DNA of 64,000 nt from the NCBI RefSeq assembly GCF_040147005.1, contig NZ_JAMSHO010000001.1:2728001-2792000 (forward strand), read 5' to 3'. The stretch's first letter is position 1. Every line of letters begins with the position of its first letter. A program made the translations under genes and the position numbers. Of the stretch, positions 18,062 to 27,435 are shown piece by piece. The stretch is from Halomonas sp. H10-9-1. GTDB taxonomy: Bacteria; Pseudomonadota; Gammaproteobacteria; Pseudomonadales; Halomonadaceae. Under the pieces are notes generated by a model. It saw nothing but the letters and a program-made list of their open reading frames with translations. It was not told the DNA's origin and did not search any database.

Positions 18062-19577
18062 GGCAGCCCACCTCTGTGGTCGGCACGCTGGGCACCAGAT
18101 GGTTGTAGCTGGCGATGTCATGCTGAGTCACCTGGGGGAAAACCAGCGTGGCGCTCGGCGTGGCGGCGAAGCGGGCCTGGAGCTCGGCCAGCGTCGGGCT
18201 CTTCCCGCGCGCCAGGGCGCCCAGCCAGTAACTGGCGATCGCCTCGGCCTGGTCCTGCTCGGCGGCCAACGCCAGAGCGCCAACGATGCGCTTGCAGGCC
18301 TCGGCGACCGGCAAGGCGGCGGTCAGCCGGGCGTACAGCTCGCGCCACTCCGCACTCGGCAACAGGTCGTCGCGGAACGTCAGCCCCGCCAGCGCCCGGG
18401 GCTTGCGGACCAGCCAGCCGATCACATGGCGGTAATCGATGACCCGCAACCGGCCGCTTTCCGGCGTGGCATGCAGCCGCCTCAGCGTCAGCAATGCTTG
18501 CTGTGCGTGATGCAGCACCAAGCGATCATCGTAAAGGTGCACCCGCAGGTTCTCGCCGATCAGCCGGGACGGCACCGAGTAGAGCACCTTGCGCACCTGG
18601 ATGGTGCTGGAGGTAGTGACGCGCACCGTCACCTCGCTGTAGTCGGTACCGGGCCGGCTGGGCAGTGGCTGCAGCGCGCCACGCTCGACGGTGATGCGGG
18701 CCGCGTTGCGGCGGTTGATCGCGGCGGCCACCTCATCGAGGAACGCCTGATAGTCATCGATGCTGGCGAAGTCCTGGGAGCCACGCAGCGCCAGGCGCTG
18801 CTGCAGGCGCCGCTTGAAGTGACCATGCGGCGACTCGATGCTGGCGTTTTCATGGCCGCGCCCTGGGTTATTACGGGTGGCCGTCATGCCGTAGTGAGCG
18901 CACAGGGCAGCATAACGCTCGGTGAGGTCGGCTTCCGCCTCCCGGCCGAGGTTGCGGAAGGCCGCCGACAAGCTGTCGGTGCGGTGCTCCGCGGGGACAC
19001 CGCCAAGCCGCTCCAGCGCACGGGTCAGGCCTTCAGCCAGCGCGGGGTAGCTCTCGCCACCGAGCACCACCCGGACATAACACCAGCCGCTGTAGGCCAG
19101 GCGGAAGTGGTAGAGCCGGTGATCAAGCAGCTCCCCTGCCACGGTAATGACAATCCCCTTGAGCTCGGTGAAGTCGGAGAGGCCGCGCAGCCCGGGGCCA
19201 TGGGTTTGCGGGAACATTACCTCTTTCTCCGGGCCGTGCGCGGCTCGCCAGCCCTTGACCCGGCGCTGCAGGGTTCGCAGCAGGCTGTCCGGGTACTGGC
19301 CGGGGTGCTGCTCCTGCAACCACTCCAGCAGGGTCAGTGCCTGCAAGCCCGGGGCGGCGGCCAGCTGGGGGACGAGCGTGGTCTCCCACACATCGGCGAA
19401 GGGGTCGGGCCGGGTTCGCCAGTGCCGTGATGCCGGCGGCTCGGAGGACTCGGCCCGGCGTTCGAGGCGGCGAGCGGTTCTGACGGAGAGGCCGGCCTTG
19501 GCGGCGGCGACCTCCTGGGTCTGGCCTTGTTGACGTTGCGACATATAGAGCGTGACCTGTTGGCTGGTGACCGCCAT
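18054..19577 (-). CDS. istA: IstA-like DDE transposase (IS21 type A, copy 1)
   Basis: 507 aa. It has an N-terminal helix-turn-helix (QEVAAAKAGLSVRTARRLERR), an rve-type catalytic core (GLSDFTELKGIVITV; FGGVP-like LGGVPAEHRTDSLSAA; GRGHENASIESPHGHFKRRL with the final acidic residue) and a C-terminal Mu-type domain. A few residues differ from copy 2 (for example Pro/Gln in the EPPASRH stretch). GGGAG-like sequence precedes the ATG. Confidence 0.93.
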   Translation of the reverse strand: MAVTSQQVTLYMSQRQQGQTQEVAAAKAGLSVRTARRLERRAESSEPPASRHWRTRPDPFADVWETTLVPQLAAAPGLQALTLLEWLQEQHPGQYPDSLLRTLQRRVKGWRAAHGPEKEVMFPQTHGPGLRGLSDFTELKGIVITVAGELLDHRLYHFRLAYSGWCYVRVVLGGESYPALAEGLTRALERLGGVPAEHRTDSLSAAFRNLGREAEADLTERYAALCAHYGMTATRNNPGRGHENASIESPHGHFKRRLQQRLALRGSQDFASIDDYQAFLDEVAAAINRRNAARITVERGALQPLPSRPGTDYSEVTVRVTTSSTIQVRKVLYSVPSRLIGENLRVHLYDDRLVLHHAQQALLTLRRLHATPESGRLRVIDYRHVIGWLVRKPRALAGLTFRDDLLPSAEWRELYARLTAALPVAEACKRIVGALALAAEQDQAEAIASYWLGALARGKSPTLAELQARFAATPSATLVFPQVTQHDIASYNHLVPSVPTTEVGCHA

Positions 19578-19671
19578 ACCGGCTCCCTGGTGGGTCGGGA
19601 CAAGCGGTCAAGCTTAGGGCAACCGGTCACAGTAGTTGTCGTCGGCCGGCCAGAGTAATTGTCGCTCTATA

Positions 19672-19726
19672 CTTCGGGACAGTGCAGGCGCTTGACGAGA
19701 TGGGCGGTGAGCTCAACGACAGGCAT
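19672..19726 (-). pseudogene. int: Integrase N-terminal fragment
   Basis: The true start of the island integrase: ATG at 19724-19726 with AGGAGG upstream, then 18 codons (MPVVELTAHLVKRLHCPE) before the frame is broken by IS21 type A. Rejoined to the main fragment it reads ...HCPEDKRRIEYCD..., a normal integrase N-terminus. Confidence 0.88.
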
Positions 19727-19835
19727 ATCTCCTCCTGACCGGTGGTGACACGATAAGAGAAAGTCTGGGCGGTACCCGTCGACACCCGACGACCCGACGC
19801 AGTGGCCAGGCCGATCGGTAGGGTGACAACGGGAT

Positions 19836-19865
19836 AAAAGGGGCTGCGGATGATCCACAGCCCCT
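19836..19865 (-). terminator. Intrinsic terminator of the ATPase/replication gene
   Basis: On the minus strand AGGGGCTG pairs with CAGCCCCT around an internal near-palindrome, followed by TTTTAT. It starts 10 bp after the stop at 19875. Confidence 0.8.
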
Positions 19866-19874
19866 CCAGGCGGG

Positions 19875-21359
19875 TTAGTCTTGCGTTAGCTCGGCAAGAC
19901 GGGGGCAATCAGCCTTGAGCGAGATCTTGACCTGGCGATTGCGGCTACGGGGCAGACGCTCCAGCTTGACCCCAAGGGCATCCAGTGAGGCGGCATGCTG
20001 GGTGAAGCGACGTCCCAGGGACTCGGGGTTGTGCGGCCACTGATGGAAGTGCGCGCGAATATCCCGATCGGAGACCAGCTCTTCCAGTAGCGGCAGGAGC
20101 TCACTACAGGTCCCTACCCACGGACCATCGGCACAGTAGAGCAGCGCGAAGTTGTAAAGGGCATTGGCCAGCGGTTGCTCCCCGATCGAGGATTCGTAGG
20201 CGCTTGCCTGATTATCGGCGTAGGCGTCTTCGAGGTAACCCGCATCGAGGCCCATGACGTGCTCGCAAGCAGCCAGCCAACGGGAAAACTCCAGCATCCG
20301 CAGGGGGCGCTGAGGTTCCACATGTTCCATGACGTTGAGCGCCTGAGCCGCCAGCTCCAGTAGTGCCCGGAAGATCCCACCTTCATGCTCGGTGAGGTAG
20401 TCGGCCATTTCGGCCTCACTCACACGCTGATCGGCATCCAGGGCTTCCAGATGAACGAAGAGGCACCGGCTGCTGAGATCCGGCTCGGTAACCGGGTTGA
20501 CGATACCGTTGAGCACCAGGCTGGTCTGGAGGGTCGACACATGTGGGTCGGCATCCGTATAGAGCTTTCGCTTCAGGACCTCCCCACCGGTCGACATCTT
20601 GCAGAGCCTATCGCTGATAGGACGGGACAGGTTGCGCACGTTGTCGATGATCGGCATGTAGGTGAAGCTGGTCGCTACCGCCAGGTCATCAATGTTGCGC
20701 GGCAGGGCCATCACGCTCATCTTGCTGGGGTCGACGAACTTGCGCAGCACCCACTTGCAGAATGAGCTTTTGCCCGAGCCTTGACCGCCTAACAGCACCA
20801 GAAATACCTGGGAGACCATAGGGTCCAGGGGGTGCGACAGGACGAAGGCCATCCATGCAAGCAGCAGGTACTTCTCCTCTTCCGGCGTGTTGATCAGGTC
20901 GAGCAGCGGGTTCAGGCCATCCAGCTCCGGGTCTGACACTTCAGCGGGCATGGGGAAGGCCGCCATCCCCGGACGCCTGAGCATGACGACCTTCTCCCCA
21001 TCACGGACAATGTGAACCTGGCCACCTTCGAGGACCGCCAGCGCACCATCATCATGGCGAAGGTCGATAATGCGCTTCAGCCGGTGCTCACCGTAGCCAA
21101 CGGCGCAGTACACCCGAACCTTGTTGCCGAAGTGCTTTACCTTGGTCTTGAGAACGACAAGCGCCTTTTCGACCGCTTCGGGAGAGACGTCTTCGCCCCG
21201 TTCCATCAGCTCGACGTACAGCTGGTTGACCATGTCCTGACTGTCGACCGGCCTGGCAATGGGGTTTCCCGGCTGCCTCACCAGAAGGGTCTGATTCGAG
21301 CTTTCATCCTGAGCCAGGTAGCCACTTTCTTCGAGGAGCTTCTGGACCTTTGCATCTAG
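19875..21359 (-). pseudogene. Island ATPase/helicase-like replication protein, C-terminal fragment
   Basis: The largest part (about 494 codons) of a 588-aa protein split by two insertion sequences. It has a Walker A motif LLGGQGSGKSS (about residues 164-173 counted from the GTG at 21281), a Walker B-like MPIIDNVRN, then TSLVLNGIVNP and SSRCLFVHLEAL, a layout like the C-terminal helicase domain of P4-type primase/helicases of mobile elements. A Toprim/primase part is not evident. It probably replicated or mobilised the excised island. The frame is open to the IS1182 boundary and continues in frame in 22939-23055 and 25691-25864 (sum 1767 bp). The fragment may still be translated from the internal GTG. 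Confidence 0.8.
21356..21359. repeat. CTAG target duplication of IS1182 copy 1
   Basis: CTAG, repeated at 22939-22942. Confidence 0.8.
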
Positions 21360-22938
21360 CAGTCTGTCGGGTTATGGGTGTCGCTCACAGTAACGACACC
21401 CACTTCTCTCCATTTTCGTGTTGGCGCCGGCCATGTCAGCAACCTGGCGTCGTTCGGCAATCCTGGAGTAGCCTGAGCGCTTGTGACACCGCCCTATCAG
21501 GCTAAGGGACGGCCCTCAGCCTGCTGCCAAGCGATGCATCCGCTTGATATTCCATGCCAGGGTGGCCAGTCGCCACTCACCGCTGACCTTATCCAGACCG
21601 CGTAGCGAGAACTGCCGGAATCCCATCACGTGTTTGATGATCCCGAAGACCGGCTCCACCGTGTGCTTGCGCAGCGCATAGAGCGCTCGGCCCGCCTGCG
21701 TCTTCAAGCGGTACGCCATGTGCTCGACAGGGTCCTCGCTCTCCGGTGCGGGCGGGTCCGCGGCGAAACGTTCGAAGACCGGAAGGTGATGGACATCACG
21801 CCTCATCGCCAATAGCGGTTCGATACCATGGTCATGGCAGGCCTGGATATTGGCGGTACTGAAGTAGCCGGTATCACCCAGCAGGTGGTCAGGCTTGCCC
21901 AGCGTCTCCGGGTAACCCTGCCAGGCCGTCAGTAACGGCATGACTTGCTGCTTGTCGTTGGTCGCCTGAGTGACGTGGACATGGGTCACCAGCAGACTCT
22001 CGGTATCGACGGCGGCCTGGGCGTTGTAGCACTGATCAAACCCCTTGCCGGTGACCGGCATGATGCGAGACTGCGGGTCGGTGAAGTTGATCTGGTCCTT
22101 GTCACGCGGGCCGCCAGTCGGCGGTTCGGGATCACGCCCACGGGGCTTCTTGCCGGCCTTGCGCTGTGCGTCTCGTCGCGCCACCTTTTCCTGGTAGGCG
22201 GCTTGCTCGGTGGCGTCCCGCTCCTCGGCACGCGCCTCGATCTTGGCCTTCGCCTCGGCGATGGCCGCCAGGCGTGCTTCACGGCGGGCAATCTCGGCGG
22301 GGATATCCATGCCATCGGCCGCATCCTCCTTGTCCGCCGACTCGGCCCGCTGCGTCAGCGCTTTCACCTCAGCCCTGAACTGCGCCTCCAGCTTCTTGGC
22401 GTGGCCATACGATAGCGCCTTGTGCTTGCTGGCGTTGGCCTTGAGCTTGGTGCCGTCCAGGGCGATGGTGCCGAGCTTGAGCAGCTTCATCTCGCGGGCC
22501 AGCAACAGCACCTGCACGAACAACTGTTCCAGTTCCGGCAGAAAGCGGCGGCGAAAGGTGGCCAGCGTGTCATGGTCGGGATGGGTATTGGCGGCCAGGT
22601 AACGGAACGCCACCGAGTCATAGGTGGCGCGCTCGATCTTGCGGCTGGAGACCACCCCGGTGGCGTAGCCGTAGACCAGCAGGCTCAGCAGTACCGCCGG
22701 GTGATGCGCCTTGTGCCCGCGGCCGGCGTAGCGCCGCGTTAATGCCGAGAGGTCCAGCTGCTCGACAACATCCACCACGAACCGTGCCAGGTGGCCATCG
22801 GGCAGCCACTCATCCACCGAAGGCGGCAGGAGATAGTCGGTCTGGCGGTCAACGGGGATGAAGCGACTCATGGCGACGTTCCAGTAGTGGCGGCATGCTG
22901 AGAGTATCTCACGGCATTATCGAAAACCCGACAGACTG
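21360..22938 (-). mobile_element. IS1182-family element, copy 1
   Basis: 1579 bp with perfect 14-bp terminal inverted repeats CAGTCTGTCGGGTT, flanked by CTAG on both sides. It encodes one DDE transposase. It interrupts the middle of the island ATPase gene. The same element occurs at 31380-32958, also at a CTAG site. Confidence 0.92.
21516..22871 (-). CDS. IS1182-family transposase (copy 1)
   Basis: 451 aa. The N-terminal DUF772-like domain contains LLPPSVDEWLPDGHLARFV and ERATYDSVAFRYLAANTHPDHDT; the first catalytic Asp lies in TIALDGTKLKANASKHKALSY. A long Lys/Glu/Ala-rich helical insert (about 165-240) precedes GDTGYFS with the second Asp, and the third acidic residue lies in HTVEPVFGIIKHVMGFRQFSLRG. 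It catalyses cut or copy-and-paste movement of the element. Full length and apparently intact. Confidence 0.93.
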   Translation of the reverse strand: MSRFIPVDRQTDYLLPPSVDEWLPDGHLARFVVDVVEQLDLSALTRRYAGRGHKAHHPAVLLSLLVYGYATGVVSSRKIERATYDSVAFRYLAANTHPDHDTLATFRRRFLPELEQLFVQVLLLAREMKLLKLGTIALDGTKLKANASKHKALSYGHAKKLEAQFRAEVKALTQRAESADKEDAADGMDIPAEIARREARLAAIAEAKAKIEARAEERDATEQAAYQEKVARRDAQRKAGKKPRGRDPEPPTGGPRDKDQINFTDPQSRIMPVTGKGFDQCYNAQAAVDTESLLVTHVHVTQATNDKQQVMPLLTAWQGYPETLGKPDHLLGDTGYFSTANIQACHDHGIEPLLAMRRDVHHLPVFERFAADPPAPESEDPVEHMAYRLKTQAGRALYALRKHTVEPVFGIIKHVMGFRQFSLRGLDKVSGEWRLATLAWNIKRMHRLAAG

Positions 22939-23055
22939 CTAGAGGAAGATCCGGCTCTTTGTTCTTACCGGCAGAACTACCCTTCCTGCTAGGCTGCAGG
23001 GCGGGTTTTGGTGCAGCATGCCCCTCCCCAGCTTTCTTATCAGCTGCCCGAGGGG
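22939..23055 (-). pseudogene. ATPase/replication gene, middle fragment
   Basis: The 117-bp piece left between IS1182 copy 1 and IS21 type B. On the minus strand it encodes a Lys/Ala/Pro-rich linker (PRAADKKAGEGHAAPKPALQ then PSRKGSSAGKNKEPDLPL) in frame with both outer fragments after the duplicated CCCCT and CTAG are counted once. Confidence 0.82.
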
Positions 23056-23286
23056 TGCGTATTCCGGGCCATCGTGACCGCCCGTTCCGATCTATCGTGA
23101 CCGACCATTCCGGGCCAACGTGACCGGCCATTCCATTTCATCGTGACCGATTTCGGCCTCTTTCCCGGAATCCGCGGTCACGATGTCGGAATCCTCGGTC
23201 ACGTTCCCGGAATCTCACCTAACTCGCTGGAATGATTCGGACTTTTACGGCATACCCCTCCTTTTGTCTTTGCCCTGGAGGTGGAC

Positions 23287-24825
23287 ATGCCAGCACCGAG
23301 GATTCCCATGCGAACCATCACCGAGGTGTTGCGCCTCAAGTACGACGCCGGCCTCAGCCACGAGAAGATTGCGCGGGCCTGCGGCCTCTCCAAGGGCGTG
23401 GTCAGCAAGTACGTCAGCCTGGCCCAGGTGGCCGGCATCCGCTGGCCGTTGCCCGACGGCACCGACGAGGCGGCGCTGGAGGCGCGGCTGTTCCCGGCCA
23501 AATCGCCGCCGATGCGCTTCTCGGCGCCGGACTACTTCCAGGTCCACCAGGCGCTCAAGCGCAAGGGCGTCACCCTGCAGCTGCTGTGGGCCGAGTACGT
23601 CGAGGTCCACGGCGACAAGGCCTACCGCTACAGTCGGTTCTGCGATCATTACCGCGCCTGGCGGGACCGCCAGCGGCGCAGCATGCGTCAGGTCCACCGC
23701 GCCGGCGAGAAGCTGTTCATCGACTACTGCGGCCCGACCGTGCCGATCATCAACCAGGCCACCGGCGAGGAGCGACGGGCCCAGGTGTTCGTTGCCGTGC
23801 TGGGCGCCTCCAGCTACACCTACGCCGAGGCCACCTGGAGCCAGGCGCTGCCCGACTGGATCGCCTCTCACCAGCGCGCCTTCCAGTTCCTGGGCGGTGT
23901 CCCCGAGCTACTGGTGCCCGACAACCTGAAGAGCGCCGTGACGCGGGCATGTCGCTACGAGAGCCAGCTCAACGCGACCTACGCCGAGATGGCCCAGCAC
24001 TACCAGGTCGCGGTGCTGCCGGCGCGGCCTTACAAACCCAAGGACAAGGCCAAGGCGGAGGCCGCGGTGCTGTTGGTGGAGCGCTGGATCCTGGCCCGAC
24101 TGCGCCACCACACCTTCTTCACGCTGGCCTCGCTGAACCAGGCCATCCGCGAGCTGCTGGAGGATCTCAACCGCCGACCCTTCCAGGGCCGCGAGGAGAG
24201 CCGGCGCGATTTGTTCGCGGCCATCGACCGGCCGGTGCTGCGCCCGCTGCCGGAGACGCCCTACGAGTACGCCGAGTGGCGCAAGGCCAGGCCCGGCATC
24301 GACTACCACCTCGACCTCGACAAACACTTCTACAGCGTCCCTCACAGCCTGGTCGGCCAGGTGCTGGAGGTGCGCCTGACCCACGCCATGGTGGAGGTGT
24401 TCCACAAAGGGCAGCGGGTGGCGGCGCACCCGCGCCACGCCCCGGGACGTTTCTCGACCCTGGCCGAGCACATGCCCAAGCGTCACCAGGCCCACCGCGA
24501 CTGGTCGCCAAGCCGCTTCCTGGACTGGGCGAAGGGCATCGGCGTCGCCACGCTGGAGATGACCCAGCGACAGCTGCAGGACCGCCCCCATCCCGAGCAT
24601 GGCTACCGTGCCTGCCTGGGCCTGCTGCAGCTCAGCCGGCGCTACGGCAAGGGCCGCCTGGAGCAGGCCTGCGCGCATGCCCTGGCGATCCCCACCACGC
24701 GCTACAGCAGCATCGCCTCGATCCTCAAGCAGGGGCTGGATCAGCAGCCGATGCTGACGCTCCCCGAGGCCCTCGACGACCTGCCGCCCCACACCAATGT
24801 GCGCGGTGCTGAGTACTACCACTGA
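23287..24825 (+). CDS. istA: IstA-like transposase (IS21 type B)
   Basis: 512 aa. The ATG at 23287 has GGAGGT 4 nt upstream, better than the GTG six bases before. It has an N-terminal helix-turn-helix (HEKIARACGLSKGVVSKYV), a catalytic core with LFIDYCGPTVP, LLVPDNLKSAV and KDKAKAEAAVLLVERWI, and the C-terminal barrel-like region HFYSVPHSLVGQVLEVRLT. Of the IS408/IS1162 sub-branch by general look. Intact. Confidence 0.92.
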   Translation: MPAPRIPMRTITEVLRLKYDAGLSHEKIARACGLSKGVVSKYVSLAQVAGIRWPLPDGTDEAALEARLFPAKSPPMRFSAPDYFQVHQALKRKGVTLQLLWAEYVEVHGDKAYRYSRFCDHYRAWRDRQRRSMRQVHRAGEKLFIDYCGPTVPIINQATGEERRAQVFVAVLGASSYTYAEATWSQALPDWIASHQRAFQFLGGVPELLVPDNLKSAVTRACRYESQLNATYAEMAQHYQVAVLPARPYKPKDKAKAEAAVLLVERWILARLRHHTFFTLASLNQAIRELLEDLNRRPFQGREESRRDLFAAIDRPVLRPLPETPYEYAEWRKARPGIDYHLDLDKHFYSVPHSLVGQVLEVRLTHAMVEVFHKGQRVAAHPRHAPGRFSTLAEHMPKRHQAHRDWSPSRFLDWAKGIGVATLEMTQRQLQDRPHPEHGYRACLGLLQLSRRYGKGRLEQACAHALAIPTTRYSSIASILKQGLDQQPMLTLPEALDDLPPHTNVRGAEYYH

Positions 24826-24841
24826 CCCGAGGAGACGACCG

Positions 24842-25597
24842 ATGATGACCCAGCCCCTGCTCGACACCCTGCGCCGCCTCAAGCTGACCGGCATGCACGA
24901 CGCCCTGGCTCACCAGCTCACCCAGCCGGACACCTACGACCTTCCGTTCGAGGACCGCCTGGGCATGCTGCTCGACCGAGAGGTCCTGCATCGCGATAAC
25001 CGTCGCCTCGACCGGCTACTGAAGGCCGCCAGGCTGCGGGTGATGGCCTGCGTCGAGGACATCGACTACCGCCACCCCCGCGGCCTGGAGCGGGGCCGCA
25101 TGGCACCGCTGACGAGCGGCGAGTGGATCGGCCAGTCACTCAACCTGTGCCTCACCGGCCCCACCGGGTGTGGCAAGACCTGGCTGGCCTGCGCGCTGGG
25201 CAACCAAGCCTGCCGGCAAGGCTACTCGGTGCGCTATCTGCGGGTACCGCGCCTGTTCGAGCAACTGCGCATTGCCCAGGGCGACGGCTCTTACGCCCGG
25301 CTGATGGGCCAGCTGCAGAAGACCGACCTGCTGATCCTCGACGACTGGGGCATGCAGAAGATGACCGCGCCGCAGCGCCAGGACCTGATGGAGGTGATCG
25401 AGGACCGGCACGGCCGGGGCTCGACGCTGATCGCCAGCCAGCTGCCCATCGAGCACTGGCACGACTACATCGGCGCCGCGACGGTGGCTGACGCCATCCT
25501 GGACCGGCTGCTACACAGCGCCCACCGCCTGACACTCAGAGGAGAATCGATGCGCAAGAGCGCCTCCCCGCAAGCGGCAGAAGTTGACCCATCGTGA
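24842..25597 (+). CDS. istB: IstB-like ATPase (IS21 type B)
   Basis: 251 aa. The ATG at 24842 follows GAGGAG; it starts 16 bp after istA. Walker A is GPTGCGKTW and Walker B LLILDDWGM; VADAILDRLLHSAHRLTLRGESMRK is the typical IstB end. It assists IstA. Confidence 0.92.
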   Translation: MMTQPLLDTLRRLKLTGMHDALAHQLTQPDTYDLPFEDRLGMLLDREVLHRDNRRLDRLLKAARLRVMACVEDIDYRHPRGLERGRMAPLTSGEWIGQSLNLCLTGPTGCGKTWLACALGNQACRQGYSVRYLRVPRLFEQLRIAQGDGSYARLMGQLQKTDLLILDDWGMQKMTAPQRQDLMEVIEDRHGRGSTLIASQLPIEHWHDYIGAATVADAILDRLLHSAHRLTLRGESMRKSASPQAAEVDPS

Positions 25598-25690
25598 CCG
25601 GTCAGCTTACAAAACCAGAGCCAGCGAGAGAGGAGTGAGCAGATCGGTCACGATCCCCGGAATGACCGGTCACGTTCGTCGGAATACGCA

Positions 25691-25864
25691 AGGGGAGTAC
25701 ACCTTACCAGATCGCTTTGGCCGCACACCGGATTGGCGTAGATTAACGAGATTTTGATCTACCTTCTTCTCGCCAGCTTTTTTGAGCTGCTTCTTGTCAG
25801 AATGGTTGGCCTGGCTTTCGACTTTCTTCTCGTTCTCGTTCTCGTTCTTCATTTTCAACACCAT
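25691..25864 (-). pseudogene. ATPase/replication gene, N-terminal fragment
   Basis: Start of the 588-aa island protein: ATG at 25862-25864 and 58 codons rich in Lys, Glu and Asn (MVLKMKNENENEKKVESQ...), encoded partly by a tandem GAGAAC-like hexamer. Reading stops at the IS21 type B boundary after ...KVYSP. Joined to the two downstream fragments it gives exactly 589 codons including the stop. The charged tail may be a nucleic-acid contact region. Confidence 0.82.
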
Positions 25865-25936
25865 TTTCTTTTTAATAGACGTAGTTGGCTACCAGGGGGC
25901 TGTCTGGCCCCCTGCATCACAGGTTGTTCTTGAAAG

Positions 25937-26884
25937 TTAAATGCGGACCAGAAGATCCCTGGATTGGCGGCAATACCGGGAGTTGATGTGCATCGTCCAG
26001 CTGAGGTCATCCATCTGGGACGACGACAGGCCCAGCTCATCCGCGACCAGCCACAGCCAGCGAATCCCGTCATGGGTGTCAGCGTTGCGGGTACTCACCC
26101 GCTCCGTTGTCCAACGTTCGCTGACACGGCGCATTAGCGACATCAGCTCGGGACGAAGCATGCTGGCGAGGTCCCGGGCCTCTTCCATGAGGCGGGGTAG
26201 ATCGGGGTACACGACGTTGATGCCTTTTGCGCCATCGGGAGCATACTGAAGCGCTGGTTCGACCTTGCTACCATGATGTTTGACGACCATGATTGGCGCA
26301 TAGCACCCAAACTTGGCGCGGATGCTGGCAAGCTCCTTGGCGATGCTTCCCTGGCGCGGCGTGGTAACTACAACAAGGTCTTCGTTACGAATAGCGGCGT
26401 GTAGGTCCTGAAAGCTATCCAGGCCATTGACGCTTTCCAGGCCCGTGATTGGCAGCGGAAAGGGGGTATCTTTCCCCGGTTCCACCAGCTCACGGCATAG
26501 CGCTGCTACCGGATAGCTCTGTGGACCCAGCAGAGGTACTTTAGTTTGCTCACCACGGTGGCTTAACGCCATCATCTGCGTGATGGCAGCTTTGAACACC
26601 GTCTTGATGGCGACGTTGGCTGGTCCATGACCACTGTGGGACAGGACTGCAGCGAGGCGATCTTCTGCATGACCATCCGAGAAAGCATCCGAAGGCAGTG
26701 CGGATGTGTCATCTACTCCTTCGGCACCGAGGTCCTGAGGGGTAGGGTCGTCCTGACAGCAAGAGTGACAGTCTTCGACGTCATACACTTGCTCCAGGGG
26801 TAGGCCATCTCTAGTGCAAGTGATGGTGATTAGCGATGGTTCAACGTGATTCGCCCTGTAGTGAGATAGGTGTGAAGCATTCAT
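25937..26884 (-). CDS. Hypothetical island protein (315 aa)
   Basis: Not recognised. ATG at 26882-26884 with AAGGAG 9 nt upstream. Soluble. It has a Cys/His cluster near the N-terminus (DVEDCHSCCQDD) that could bind a metal, a central part with DLVVVTTPRQGSIAKELASIRAK, and a Trp-rich end (DGIRWLWLVADELGLSSSQMDDLSW). It lies 72 bp upstream of, and on the same strand as, the split ATPase gene, so the two probably formed one operon concerned with island maintenance. Confidence 0.65.
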   Translation of the reverse strand: MNASHLSHYRANHVEPSLITITCTRDGLPLEQVYDVEDCHSCCQDDPTPQDLGAEGVDDTSALPSDAFSDGHAEDRLAAVLSHSGHGPANVAIKTVFKAAITQMMALSHRGEQTKVPLLGPQSYPVAALCRELVEPGKDTPFPLPITGLESVNGLDSFQDLHAAIRNEDLVVVTTPRQGSIAKELASIRAKFGCYAPIMVVKHHGSKVEPALQYAPDGAKGINVVYPDLPRLMEEARDLASMLRPELMSLMRRVSERWTTERVSTRNADTHDGIRWLWLVADELGLSSSQMDDLSWTMHINSRYCRQSRDLLVRI

Positions 26885-27435
26885 GAGCAATTGCTCCTTG
26901 AACTGTGGTACGTAATGCCCTTTTCAGGGCTCCCACAGGCCAAGCGATACGGGCCAGAGTCACTGATGGTTTCGTAGTCAATTTCATAGTATTCAGCCTC
27001 CTAAGTAATACGCTCATGGACGGTAAAAGTATCAGGGAAATTCGCCTTCATTGGGGCCAAAACTGCTGGCCAATATCAGTACATCATGCGGCGGTTTTCG
27101 TCTCGGAGCTCGGCTTTCAATCGTTTGGGTCTTGGGTTTCTGGCACCAGCCTCGCTGGCCTGGTCTGCAGAATTTAGCACACCTAATAGGGCGTTCAAGT
27201 GGCGCTTCCTGTCTATGACTCTTGCCCAAACAGCTGCCTCCGCCAAAAACCGAAATTCCCAACACGCTGAAATTAAAGAGAATTTTTATTAAGTATAATT
27301 AGCATAGCGAGAAATCCCCTTTTTTGCCTGGTTTTATCGCCTTAGTGCTCAAACCCTGTTCTCCCTTAGTACCAACCATGAGATCACGGTGAAGCAGGCG
27401 TGAATTATTTTCTATTTTACTAACTATACTTTGGC
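26885..27435. other. Gene-free stretch upstream of the 315-aa gene
   Basis: About 550 bp. No reading frame with a ribosome binding site and protein-like composition was found. It includes AT-rich stretches (for example 27280-27305) that could hold a promoter for the 315-aa gene, or a replication or transfer origin, but no clear iterons or dyads were seen. Confidence 0.4.

Larger units (their letters stand above)
17221..19671 (-). mobile_element. IS21-family element, type A, copy 1
   Basis: 2451 bp, flanked by the 7-bp duplication CTTCGGG. The ends share TATxxxGCGAC and contain repeated GACAAxTACTxTGGCCG-like blocks, as in the multiple terminal repeats of IS21 elements. It encodes overlapping istA and istB. 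A second copy of opposite orientation lies at 35441-37892. It interrupts the integrase gene after codon 18. Confidence 0.9.
23056..25690 (+). mobile_element. IS21-family element, type B
   Basis: 2635 bp, with ends TGCGTATTCCG/CGGAATACGCA, further internal repeats of CGTGACCG next to TTCCGG-like blocks, and a 5-bp target duplication AGGGG (23051-23055 and 25691-25695). It encodes istA and istB on the plus strand. It interrupts the N-terminal coding part of the island ATPase gene. Confidence 0.9.

Noticed and set aside
25805..25860. Short tandem repeat (GAGAAC-like) as a CRISPR or satellite
   Set aside because: It is a few hexamers inside the coding start of the split ATPase gene, without spacers.
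27032..27265. Possible small gene in the 26.9-27.4 kb gap
   Set aside because: No ribosome binding site, poor composition, and overlapping frames on both strands equally open.
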